Positions 52,188-60,893 of a DNA stretch of 64,000 nt are shown here, one piece after another; the stretch's first letter is position 1; each line of letters starts with the position of its first letter. Where the stretch lies: positions 1,289,512 through 1,353,511 of the forward strand of contig NZ_LT635549.1 of NCBI RefSeq assembly GCF_900120155.1. The letters run 5' to 3'. Both the position numbers and the translations under genes were made by a program. The stretch is from Clostridium sp. Marseille-P3244. GTDB taxonomy: Bacteria; Bacillota; Clostridia; Lachnospirales; Lachnospiraceae. The notes under the pieces are model-generated. The model searched no databases. It had not been told where the DNA came from and saw only the letters and a list, made by a program, of their open reading frames with translations.

Positions 52188-54356
52188 ATGCCGGGTACAA
52201 TTTTTGAACGTTATGAATTTCTTAAATTGGAAACTTGTTGTGAAAAATATATGCCGTTGATATCGGCCATAGATGAAAATTATAGTATGGAGAGATTGGG
52301 ACTTTATGAGAGTTCGCTTTCTGATGGACTATTTATTCATTGCAGATTGGAACTTTCACTCCCCACTAACGGAGTATATAAAGAATTGGATGTTCGTTCT
52401 GATGAAGAAATATTAATTTTTGTCAAATCGGACTATCCATTCTTTGCACCAGCGGTTTTATTTGTAAGGAATGACTTTCCTACCAGCCGAATTCCACATC
52501 TAAATCTTGGCATTGCAAATAGCAATATTCATCTATTGAATCCTTGTTTATATAGAGGGGATGTTAACGAATGGTTTTTTCAGAATGGTCCTAGGGCGTT
52601 TTGTGATCGTGTGAATGATTGGTTTTCTGATTTAATTAATGGAGAACTTATGAATGGTGATGGATTTGAAACTGTTCGATATGAGAATACAGCAGGAATT
52701 GCAGAAATGGATTTTGATTATTTATGCAAGATAATCTCAACGTATGGAACTACTCATGGTGCTCAAATATTACAAATGAAACAAAAAGCGAACAGATATT
52801 TTCAGATTTTGAATCAAGAATATTCAAAAGAGTTAAGTGATGATATCCTGCCATGTATATTTGCATTTGATAGAGAAAATGTAGTTCATGATTTCATCAG
52901 TCAGGCTCTTTGTACTGAGAAAGATTTGAAAATTTTTCCGTGTGAATGTAGAATTCAACATGGAATTCGAAAAATCTCAAGAAGATACTATGAATCCCAC
53001 AAAATTGATTCACTAAAAAATATCTTAGTTGTTCTTGCAGTGAAACGTCCAATGCAAGTTCTTGGTGGTTTTTCTGAGTATGAATTTATAGCGGTACTAT
53101 TGTCGTATGATTTGAAATCTTCTCCAAATATTGAAAACTGTTCTATTAAGAAAGTTGTGCCAATACAAGCTTTAAACAATGCAATGGCAGAAAGATTATC
53201 AGGTACAGAAAATATTTCAAAGAAACCAGTTATTATGCTTGGCTGTGGTGCGTTGGGATCTAAAGTGTCAATGAATTTGGCTCGCATGGGATATACAGAA
53301 CAACATTTTTATGATGAGGATGTTATTTTGCCACATAATTTAGTGAGACATTATGAAAACTGCAATTATGCAGTGGGTTTTCCAAAGGCAGAGGTAATGA
53401 AAATAGAGATGGATTGTATGTTCTCTGGTAATAAGAGTACAAGCCATACTGAAAATATTTTTTATGTTGATAGTTTGCCAGAAGGTCTTGTTATTGATTG
53501 CACTGCTTCAAGAAGAATTATGTTTTGGTCTATATTAACTGACAAGATAAAATCATCTATAATCAGGAGCGAAATATATGCTGGTGGAAAAATGGGGCTT
53601 ACTGTAATAGAAGGAAAGAATAGAAATCCTGATATATATGACATGCAGATATCCTTATACAGAAAAGCGTTAGGTGAACCCGTTATTTCACAATGGCTTA
53701 ACTATAAACAACCTAAAGATATGAGGTATCATATCGGATTTGGATGTAGTTCAGATACTACAATTTTGGATGATGGAACAATAAGCAATCATGCAAGTAT
53801 GGTGCCACATTTAATTAATAAATACCAGGATACAGAAAATGGAATTGTGTGTGTGAATTATTTTGATAGAGATGATTTGACCAATAATGGTGTTTACATT
53901 TACGAAATGGAACCGATGGTATTTTTAGAAGAAGTAGATGGATGGTCTATTCACATTAGTTCTTCTCTTTATCAAAGAATTCAAAAGTATTCCAATGAAA
54001 AACTTGAGAATGCGGGTGTTTGGATTGGAAGCATTGAAAAAAAGATTAAGCGGATTACGATAGTGGATACATTTATTCCGGAAGACAATGAACGAAAAGA
54101 TAATACTGTTGAGATGGGAAAAAAGGGTGTAAAAGAATATCTAAAATCATTGCGAACAAAAACAAATGGTCTGTTAAGATATATTGGCGAATGGCATACA
54201 CATATTGCAGGCGATGCGTCACCGAGTCAGAAAGATTTGAAAACGTTTTGCGAAACACATCCTGCTGAAGATGTGTTTTTAATGACGATTTTATCACCTT
54301 CCAATACTCGAAATTATCTTATCAGAAGGGAGAAAAATGAATATAAAAGACTATAG
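52188..54356 (+). CDS. E2-E1-JAB fusion: ubiquitin-like conjugation/deconjugation enzyme
   Basis: 722 aa from the ATG at 52188, one base after the MBL stop. Residues 20-150 resemble an E2: IPHLNLGI, then catalytic Cys120 in NPCLYRG with W129 and the C-terminal W helix. Residues 345-560 are a ThiF/E1 adenylation domain: GCGALGS (352-358), YDEDVILPHNLVRH, and Cys520 in GFGCSSD as candidate thioester Cys. Residues 600-722 are a JAB/JAMM peptidase: Glu607, His670-x-His672-x7-Ser680-x2-Asp683. Type II CBASS uses separate Cap2 (E2-E1) and Cap3 (JAB). Here all are one chain, and no CD-NTase or ubiquitin-like gene is nearby. Confidence 0.88.
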   Translation: MPGTIFERYEFLKLETCCEKYMPLISAIDENYSMERLGLYESSLSDGLFIHCRLELSLPTNGVYKELDVRSDEEILIFVKSDYPFFAPAVLFVRNDFPTSRIPHLNLGIANSNIHLLNPCLYRGDVNEWFFQNGPRAFCDRVNDWFSDLINGELMNGDGFETVRYENTAGIAEMDFDYLCKIISTYGTTHGAQILQMKQKANRYFQILNQEYSKELSDDILPCIFAFDRENVVHDFISQALCTEKDLKIFPCECRIQHGIRKISRRYYESHKIDSLKNILVVLAVKRPMQVLGGFSEYEFIAVLLSYDLKSSPNIENCSIKKVVPIQALNNAMAERLSGTENISKKPVIMLGCGALGSKVSMNLARMGYTEQHFYDEDVILPHNLVRHYENCNYAVGFPKAEVMKIEMDCMFSGNKSTSHTENIFYVDSLPEGLVIDCTASRRIMFWSILTDKIKSSIIRSEIYAGGKMGLTVIEGKNRNPDIYDMQISLYRKALGEPVISQWLNYKQPKDMRYHIGFGCSSDTTILDDGTISNHASMVPHLINKYQDTENGIVCVNYFDRDDLTNNGVYIYEMEPMVFLEEVDGWSIHISSSLYQRIQKYSNEKLENAGVWIGSIEKKIKRITIVDTFIPEDNERKDNTVEMGKKGVKEYLKSLRTKTNGLLRYIGEWHTHIAGDASPSQKDLKTFCETHPAEDVFLMTILSPSNTRNYLIRREKNEYKRL

Positions 54357-54605
54357 AGAAAAAGAATTAAAAACGCTTGTTATAGCAAACATTTTAGTGA
54401 TTTTATGTTTAAATGAACTGATTACCTTTGAGGGTATCTTGGAAGAAAATAGTTATATGAAATTACTTGTGTTGATTGTCAAGTAAAATTGACCCACTTT
54501 TTCGTTGAATCTTGACCCACCTTAGTAGCCGATAAAGCGGAGTACTAAGGTGGGTCAATTCTATCTGTCAATCCTGATTTTTACACTGTGAATTGACCCA
54601 CCCTG

Positions 54606-55049
54606 TTAATGGGTTACCACCTGATATCCGTCTGCTGACAATGACGTCTGATCTATCAGGATCGTTCTCGTGGATGAATCCAGGGTAATGTAGCGGCTTA
54701 GTGTCAGAAGACGGTCACTGATCAGCTCGTGAACCAGTTTTTCCATCGCCACAGGCCGGGAGTCTGAAGCCGGATCGGGCTGACGGACCGCTGCAACTGC
54801 GGTTGTTCCGCATAACTCATCAAGATCCATAAAAACACCGTCAGCCACACTTGTGTCAATTCCGGAGAAATGATCCGTATCGGCATCGTATAAATACTTT
54901 CCGCATTCCTTGATCCGGTTTATCACAAAGTAAGGATGCTTGATCCCGTACTCGCTCCTAAGATAGTCATATGCTGCTGTTTTACCTCCGCTGTTGTATT
55001 GTTCAATGATTTTAGGGAATGTTTCTTCCCCAATGATTGTCTTGCCCAT
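54606..55049 (-). CDS. IS21 passenger protein 2, 147 aa
   Basis: Start chosen at the ATG at 55049 with AGGAGG in place. MGKTIIGEETFPKIIEQYNS start, central SEYGIKHPYFVINRIKEC, acidic middle, C-terminal half with SSTRTILIDQTSLSADG. No known domain. Follows passenger 1 by about 10 bp. Confidence 0.6.
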   Translation of the reverse strand: MGKTIIGEETFPKIIEQYNSGGKTAAYDYLRSEYGIKHPYFVINRIKECGKYLYDADTDHFSGIDTSVADGVFMDLDELCGTTAVAAVRQPDPASDSRPVAMEKLVHELISDRLLTLSRYITLDSSTRTILIDQTSLSADGYQVVTH

Positions 55050-55059
55050 GCTGCGCCTC

Positions 55060-55533
55060 CTATTGTGCGATGTCCCAGTCGAACGGATCAAACGGCCATT
55101 CCTCATTGATATGTTTACGCACGTATTCGTATGCTTCCTCGCACAGATTGTTGGCGGCCAGAAACTCCCAATACAGGAAACATGTCCTGTAAAGCCGGTT
55201 TGCCTTCTCCTTCAATTCCTCATATGTAGGCGGCTCTGGTGTCGTAATACCATCACGGTCAATACCGTATTCTTCAAGAAGATATTTGCTCCCTTCCTCA
55301 TAACTCATGGAATCAAGCGCACGCCGGATTTCTTCCTCCTCACGGTATACATCCAGAAAATCTGCCGGACTTCCGCTTTCATAGGAAGCCATAGAAGCAT
55401 TTTCATGTACACTGTTGCCTGCAGCCACCCATTCATGCAAGGCTTCCCTTTCTTCTTCCGTCATGGGTGTGACTTTTTCGTATTCCCTGAGTTCCTGCTT
55501 AAGCAACTGCCTTTTTTCTTTGTTTATCTTCAT
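55060..55533 (-). CDS. IS21 passenger protein 1, 157 aa
   Basis: Very charged, helical (MKINKEKRQLLKQELREYEK, EEEIRRALDSMSYEEGSKYL). The ATG at 55533 has AAAGGA at good spacing; one at 55551 overlaps istB. Resembles proteins next to istB in clostridial IS21 copies; function unknown. Confidence 0.6.
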   Translation of the reverse strand: MKINKEKRQLLKQELREYEKVTPMTEEEREALHEWVAAGNSVHENASMASYESGSPADFLDVYREEEEIRRALDSMSYEEGSKYLLEEYGIDRDGITTPEPPTYEELKEKANRLYRTCFLYWEFLAANNLCEEAYEYVRKHINEEWPFDPFDWDIAQ

Positions 55534-55547
55534 TTCACTTATTCCTT

Positions 55548-56312
55548 TCATTTCGCACTCTGTTTTGACCCTTTGACACGGTAGCTGTCACCCGTTATAC
55601 TAAGGATATGGCAGTGATGCACCAGGCGATCCAGGATCGCTGTGGCCGCAAGTTTGCCAGTAAACAGCTCGTCCCATCTGCCCATGGGCAGGTTGGTCGT
55701 GATAATGAGGGAGTTCTTTTCATACCGATGGCGGATCACCTGAAAGAAAAGGCTCTCTCTTTCTCTGTCCATTTTTAAATACGAAAGTTCATCAATGATA
55801 AGCAGCGGGATCCGATTCAATTCTTCCAATGTTTCCCGCAGCGTCCCTTCCTGCATTTTTTCATAGAGTCGGTCAACCAGATCCTTGGCATTGGCAAAAA
55901 GCACTCTATATCCTGCGCTGATCGCATTCATGCCGATCCCTGTGGCGATCATGCTTTTTCCAACACCGGGCGGACCGATAATGATAACATTTTCACCAGC
56001 ATCAATGAAATCCAGCCCTCCAAGTTCCGTGATCTTATCCCGGTCCAGTGACTGGTTAAATCCGTAGTCAATGTCCTCAAGCCGTTTTTCGGCCTCAAAG
56101 CATGCTTCCCTGCGAAGCTTTTCCGTTCGGCGGTCACGTTTTCCTTCTTCCTCCACAGAAAGAAGCCTGACAAGAAAGGATTCATAATCCATAGCAGAAG
56201 ATTCCGCCTCCAGGATCAGGTCCCGGTATTGCTCGCGCATATCCACCAGTTTAAACTGTTTCATCATGGATTCGATGTATTCCGCATTCGTCTGATATCC
56301 CTTCTGCTTCAT
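55548..56312 (-). CDS. istB: IS21 helper ATPase IstB
   Basis: 254 aa. DnaA/DnaC-like AAA+ ATPase with Walker A GPPGVGKS (about residue 116), Walker B LLIIDELSYL, and C-terminal SITGDSYRVKG. Directs IstA to target DNA. Overlaps istA by 4 bp. Confidence 0.93.
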   Translation of the reverse strand: MKQKGYQTNAEYIESMMKQFKLVDMREQYRDLILEAESSAMDYESFLVRLLSVEEEGKRDRRTEKLRREACFEAEKRLEDIDYGFNQSLDRDKITELGGLDFIDAGENVIIIGPPGVGKSMIATGIGMNAISAGYRVLFANAKDLVDRLYEKMQEGTLRETLEELNRIPLLIIDELSYLKMDRERESLFFQVIRHRYEKNSLIITTNLPMGRWDELFTGKLAATAILDRLVHHCHILSITGDSYRVKGSKQSAK

Positions 56313-57829
56313 CTTTGTACCTCCGATAACATCGCATTGGTCTCATAATAACTGCAGTCGCGCATCAGGGCAGGGTCATCATCCCGATAGCCCTTACTAC
56401 AAACAGCCCCCACGTCTTCCAAAGATACTTCCGGCAGCGTCAGATTCCCCGCATTGTATTCTTTCAGTAGTCCCTTAAATGACGTGATATCCATCTTGTC
56501 TAAAGTGATACAGTAACCGATAAAGCGGTCAAGCGTGGAGTCATCATACAGTTCTCCCAGAAGCATGATCTTTCTTGCGTAATGCGTAGGCTGGTCAAAT
56601 TTCCTGCCGGCAGCGTCAAGGTAACGCTGGCCGTTTGAGAAACGTCTGGCAAAGTCCCGCCGGATCTGTGGAATAGAAGTGCTGACCGGTGTTGCGATCG
56701 CGTCATAGTGTGAAGGGTCCGTCCGCACAGCATGCTTCTCTTCTGAAGCCTCCACCGTCAGTATCCGGTTCTCTTTCATGTCATAGATCTCAATCCGGAA
56801 TCCGTAGATCATCCGAAACTGCAGTGTTTTATCCACATATTTCACGGGTACGCTGTACTTACTGCCGCCAACATTGATGTAGCTGTCGGGACTGATGATG
56901 CGCTTCTGGAGCCGTTTGGTCCGGTAGTGTGTTTTGGGGAGTGGGAGAAGCGCAGCTTTCTCCTCAATCAGATAGTGCTGGTTAGGGATCCGCTTTGTTG
57001 TCCCGTGGACTTCATCGCACCATCCGTTCACAAACTCCTTGCCGCGCCGGTTCAATTCTTCCATTGTAGCGAACTGGTTCCCTTTTATGAACTGTTCTTC
57101 GATATAGTGAAATGGAGCTTCGATCTTGCCTTTTTTACGGGGCCAGTAACAGGGACATGCATTCAGTTCAGTCCCCAGATGCTTCGCCATCATCAGAGCC
57201 TGGGGATTATATTGGATCTCGTCCTGACTCTTCGGATTGTTTTCAATGACCAGTGCTTTGGGGTTATCGATCAACAATTCCAGTGTTACACCGCCCAGAT
57301 CATCGAACAGCTCCTGTATGGCCTCATAAATCGCGGGAGCATCCGCTTTCAGGGAAAAACAGACCGCCTTCTTCCTGGATGCGGCAAGGATCATTGCGAA
57401 GCAATACACTTTCTGTTCACGTCCTCCGATCACCATGGAGTACTCTGACCAGTCGAACTGTGCCTGGTCTCCGGGTGGTGTTTCGATCCGCACGGTAGCC
57501 TTGGAACTGATGAGCCCCACATCTTCGTCCACTCTCTGCAGGAACCTGTAAACAGGACCGATGCTGCCGGAATAGCCTTTTTTCTTTAGTTCTTTGAAGA
57601 TCCGCGTACCGTTAAATTCATACGGTTCGCATCTCCACTCAATAATGAGTTCTTTATAATCATCCAGACAGGATTTATAGACTGTCCGTCTGTACGTCGG
57701 CTCTTCCTTCAACTCCAGCAGCTTTCTGACCGTATTCCGGGAGATCCCCAGGATCTTTGCTGTTTTACGTTTTGAATGGGTCTGCTTATAGACCCGTTGG
57801 ACAGCTGCCCAATCTTGCAATCCGTACAC
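56309..57829 (-). CDS. istA: IS21 transposase IstA
   Basis: 506 aa from the GTG at 57829 (AAGGAGG ahead; a GTG at 57862 would add 11 residues). N-terminal HTH (RKTAKILGISRNTVRKLL), DDE core with QAQFDWSEY, LLIDNPKAL and the Glu region, and C-terminal beta part. Intact. Confidence 0.92.
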   Translation of the reverse strand: MYGLQDWAAVQRVYKQTHSKRKTAKILGISRNTVRKLLELKEEPTYRRTVYKSCLDDYKELIIEWRCEPYEFNGTRIFKELKKKGYSGSIGPVYRFLQRVDEDVGLISSKATVRIETPPGDQAQFDWSEYSMVIGGREQKVYCFAMILAASRKKAVCFSLKADAPAIYEAIQELFDDLGGVTLELLIDNPKALVIENNPKSQDEIQYNPQALMMAKHLGTELNACPCYWPRKKGKIEAPFHYIEEQFIKGNQFATMEELNRRGKEFVNGWCDEVHGTTKRIPNQHYLIEEKAALLPLPKTHYRTKRLQKRIISPDSYINVGGSKYSVPVKYVDKTLQFRMIYGFRIEIYDMKENRILTVEASEEKHAVRTDPSHYDAIATPVSTSIPQIRRDFARRFSNGQRYLDAAGRKFDQPTHYARKIMLLGELYDDSTLDRFIGYCITLDKMDITSFKGLLKEYNAGNLTLPEVSLEDVGAVCSKGYRDDDPALMRDCSYYETNAMLSEVQR

Positions 57830-58728
57830 CTTCTTTCGCCTCCTTTCCGTGACTGATTGCACACGGAAAGGATTCTACATTGTCTGATTGGGTGGGTCAA
57901 TTCTAAGTGTTAAATTTTCAAGATGCAGTGTATCAGAATTCGGTGTTACTTACTCACGCCCCGCCATTAGGGTGGGTCAGTTTTCCTCGTAAAACCTGGG
58001 TCAGTTTTAATTATAAATCAATAACTTGTTACAATTATTAACTCTGGTTTATTTGCTGCCATCATTTATACTATGGTTACTGTGTTTGATTGTATGATTT
58101 CAAGTAAATTAAAAAGATACATTGTGTTTTGGTGGTTTCCAATGCCTGGGGAGACTATTTTTAGTGATATAAAAACAGATGCTAAAGATGAGCGTTTTAC
58201 ATCGGCAGAGGCTATTGAAGCATACCAAGACATATATAATAATTTACCGTCAGGAAAAAAGGCTTGCCACCAGTATGAAAACAGTAAGTGGCATGAATTA
58301 TTACGTCAGCACGAATCAGAAACAAAAGTTTTGGTTGCGCATAGGGATTACTTAATGTGTCGTGATATGGCAACTGTAATAGGAGTGATGCTATTTTTGT
58401 ATACGATTTTTTCTTTTGCAATGAAGTTAATCACTTTTGACAAAAAAGCGGTAATATATTTGGGGGCAGTATATTTCGTATGTATGATTGCCGCAAGAGC
58501 AAAATCAAAACGATTTGTAAAGACAGTCATTGTATGTGATTTACATCCCCAAAAATAAGAGACCGTTTCAAGTTTTGTGTAAATTCAAAAAACTGATATA
58601 AGATATGTCATTAGTTACTCTTGGGCAGAGCTGTTTTTTTGAGGTTCTGCCCTTGCTTGTATTATAATGCAGTTTCCGGACATGTCAAGCAGGGCTGGCC
58701 CAGCCAGCCCTGCCAGGCCAGAAACAGC

Positions 58729-59976
58729 TTATAATCCAGATAATCGTTCTTCGAAAAATATCTCCAGCTGCGAATGGATCTGCCCCCAATCCTGCCGGTG
58801 TCCAGTCCATTTTTTTGTGATATCCATCATGGCCAGATACAGCATTTTCAGAAGACTGTCATCAGAAGGAAATACCGTTTTGGATTTCGTGACTTTTCGG
58901 AGCTGACGGTTAAATCCTTCGATGGCATTGGTAGTATAGATCAGACGCCGAACCGCTTCGGGATACTTGAAATACGTTGAAAGATTCGCCCAGTTGTCCT
59001 TCCATGATTTTGCGATTTTGGGATATTTCCCGCTCCATTTCTCATCAAAGCCATCCAGTTCAGCCAGTGCGATTTCTTCTGTTGGGGCTGCATATACACG
59101 TTTCAGATCAGCCATCAGTGGTTTAAGCTCTTTGTAGGAAACAAACTTTGTCGTATTCCGGATCTGATGGATAATGCATTGCTGGATCTCCGTATCCGGA
59201 AAAACAGCTTCAATCGCCTGGGGAAAGCCTGTCAGACCGTCTACGCATGCGATCAAGATATCTTCTACGCCACGGTTCTTCAGTCCGTTCAAAATGGAAA
59301 GCCAGAACTTTGCACTCTCATTTTGTCCTACATACATGCCGAGCACGTCTTTATGCCCTTCCATGTCGATTCCTATAGCGATATAAACCGCACGTTTTAC
59401 AATCCTGCCTTCATTGCGCACATGGTAATGAATGGCATCCATGAAAACGACCGCATAGATTTCCTCCAAAGGTCTTTCCTGCCATTCTTTTACGATGGGA
59501 AGGATCTTGTCCGTAATCCTGCTGATGGTACTGTCAGAAATCTCGATGTCATAGAGTTCCCGCATATGGCTTTCGATATCATTCGTGGTCATTCCTTTGG
59601 CATACATGGAGATGATCTTTTCTTCCATGTCTTGAGTGACCGTATTCTGATACTTTTTAACGATCTGTGGTTCAAACTCACCTTTCCTGTCTCTTGGGAT
59701 ATCAATCTCCATATCGCCGTAACTGGTGTGCATGGTCTTCTGGGAATGGCCATTTCTGGAATTATCCGTTTCCTTGTTCCGATAATCATACTTGGAATAT
59801 CCCAGTTCCTCATCCATTTCCTGATCCAGGGCACCTTCCAGGATGATGGACATCATATCTCGCATGATGGAGTTGACATCCGTTCCATCTTTGACCTTTA
59901 CATTGTTTTCTTTCAGGTAGTTGCCCATCATTTCCCGAAGGGCTGCTTTTTGTGGGGTATCTTTTTTCCTTGCCAT
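58729..59976 (-). CDS. IS256-family transposase
   Basis: 415 aa from the ATG at 59976 with GGAGG 11 nt ahead. Mutator-type transposase: YAVVFMDAIHYHVR, LIACVDGLTGFPQAIEAVFP, and C-terminal YTTNAIEGFNRQLRKVTKSK. Ends typically LSGL. Complete, but its promoter is displaced by the IS21 insertion. Confidence 0.93.
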   Translation of the reverse strand: MARKKDTPQKAALREMMGNYLKENNVKVKDGTDVNSIMRDMMSIILEGALDQEMDEELGYSKYDYRNKETDNSRNGHSQKTMHTSYGDMEIDIPRDRKGEFEPQIVKKYQNTVTQDMEEKIISMYAKGMTTNDIESHMRELYDIEISDSTISRITDKILPIVKEWQERPLEEIYAVVFMDAIHYHVRNEGRIVKRAVYIAIGIDMEGHKDVLGMYVGQNESAKFWLSILNGLKNRGVEDILIACVDGLTGFPQAIEAVFPDTEIQQCIIHQIRNTTKFVSYKELKPLMADLKRVYAAPTEEIALAELDGFDEKWSGKYPKIAKSWKDNWANLSTYFKYPEAVRRLIYTTNAIEGFNRQLRKVTKSKTVFPSDDSLLKMLYLAMMDITKKWTGHRQDWGQIHSQLEIFFEERLSGL

Positions 59977-60089
59977 AAAATAAACCTCCAAATGTTAGCG
60001 TCAGGCGATTTTCACCATTCAGAGTCGGATTAAAAACGCCAATCTTAGTCAATTTAAAATCGCCAATGCATCATGTATGTTATTAACAG

Positions 60090-60893
60090 TTACGCATTTT
60101 TAAACTCCGTATGCTTTGCGATACCAGCCTCAAGACCAAGTGTTTCCAGCTTGCGTCCCCGGTAGCTGTCACCTTTGATCATAAATACAGTGGCATCATC
60201 AAAGACACGGTCTAAAGAACAAAGCAGCGTATCATCTTCGCTGAAATATTCACCCCACTGGTTTGGTGTCTTATTGCTGGTAAAAATCATAGTACTAGGA
60301 CCATCTTTATTGTAGCGGCGGTCAATCACATCAAAGAACATACGTGTGTTCTCTTTATCGAACACACACCTGCCAATCTCATCAATGATCAGGCAGGAAG
60401 GCTTTACCAGTCCGTTGATGACAGCGCCCTCCCGGCCGTGTTTTCTTGCATCCGTCAGCTTTTGGTTGAGTTCGCTTGCCCTTAAGAAATAGGTTTTATA
60501 TCCTTTCAGGCAGCATTCCCGGCCAAAAGCCATAGCCAGATGGGTTTTGCCCACGCCCTGCGGTCCAATAAAGGCCAGATTTTTTCTTGCATACAGAGCG
60601 GACAGAGAAGAGATGTTCTTCAGTGACTGCACATGCTTCCCATGGAGCCGGCTGAAATCAAATCTTTCAAAGGTTTTCGGCTCGTTCATAGGAAGCTTGC
60701 TCAGTTTCAGCATCGTATGGACCATAGAGTCGTATTTTTTCTGCTCCAGGTATTCAAAAACTCCACAGACTGCATCCAGAGCTTCCGGCGTAAGTTCTTT
60801 TTCATCGGCATAGCTGGCCAGTTCTGCTGTATAAAGATCGATCTTCAGTGCCTTTGCACTGGACTGGATTCTTTCAAGTATTGATTCATTCAT
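60090..60893 (-). CDS. istB: IS21 helper ATPase IstB (element B)
   Basis: 267 aa from the ATG at 60893 that overlaps the istA stop; an earlier in-frame ATG at 60926 is less likely. Walker A GPQGVGKT, Walker B CLIIDEIGRCVFD, and FMIKGDSYRGR-like C-terminal motif. Complete. Confidence 0.92.
   Translation of the reverse strand: MNESILERIQSSAKALKIDLYTAELASYADEKELTPEALDAVCGVFEYLEQKKYDSMVHTMLKLSKLPMNEPKTFERFDFSRLHGKHVQSLKNISSLSALYARKNLAFIGPQGVGKTHLAMAFGRECCLKGYKTYFLRASELNQKLTDARKHGREGAVINGLVKPSCLIIDEIGRCVFDKENTRMFFDVIDRRYNKDGPSTMIFTSNKTPNQWGEYFSEDDTLLCSLDRVFDDATVFMIKGDSYRGRKLETLGLEAGIAKHTEFKNA

Larger units (their letters stand above)
54470..58023 (-). mobile_element. IS21-family element A with two extra genes, 3554 bp
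   Basis: Ends TGTTGATTG (54470) and, in reverse complement, TATTGATTT (58023). GACCCA-type repeats follow inside both ends (tgggtca blocks at about 54490, 54550, 54590 and 57890, 57975, 58000). Target duplication acttg at 54465-54469 and 58024-58028. Carries istA and istB plus two genes of unknown role downstream. Confidence 0.92.
54337..58558 (+). pseudogene. Four-helix membrane protein, last gene of the E2-E1-JAB operon, split by IS21
   Basis: Two pieces, 54337-54469 and 58029-58558, join in frame at the 5-bp duplication acttg to give 220 aa. Starts 20 bp inside the preceding gene with GAAGGGAG ahead. Helix pairs near residues 12-30 and 41-62 (IINSGLFAAIIYTMV), and near 146-167 and 172-190 (VIYLGAVYFVCMIAARA), flank an 80-residue soluble part rich in Glu and Lys. 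A membrane effector at the operon end fits a defence design (SLATT-like or 2TM effectors are possible). The 5' piece would make a 49-residue peptide; the system is probably inactive in this copy. Confidence 0.8.

Noticed and set aside
49198..58558. Calling the operon a type II CBASS
   Set aside because: No CD-NTase gene and no separate Cap2/Cap3; E2, E1 and JAB are one chain and the neighbours differ.
59167..60033. 288-codon plus-strand open frame
   Set aside because: Antisense to the IS256 transposase and crosses the IS21 junction.
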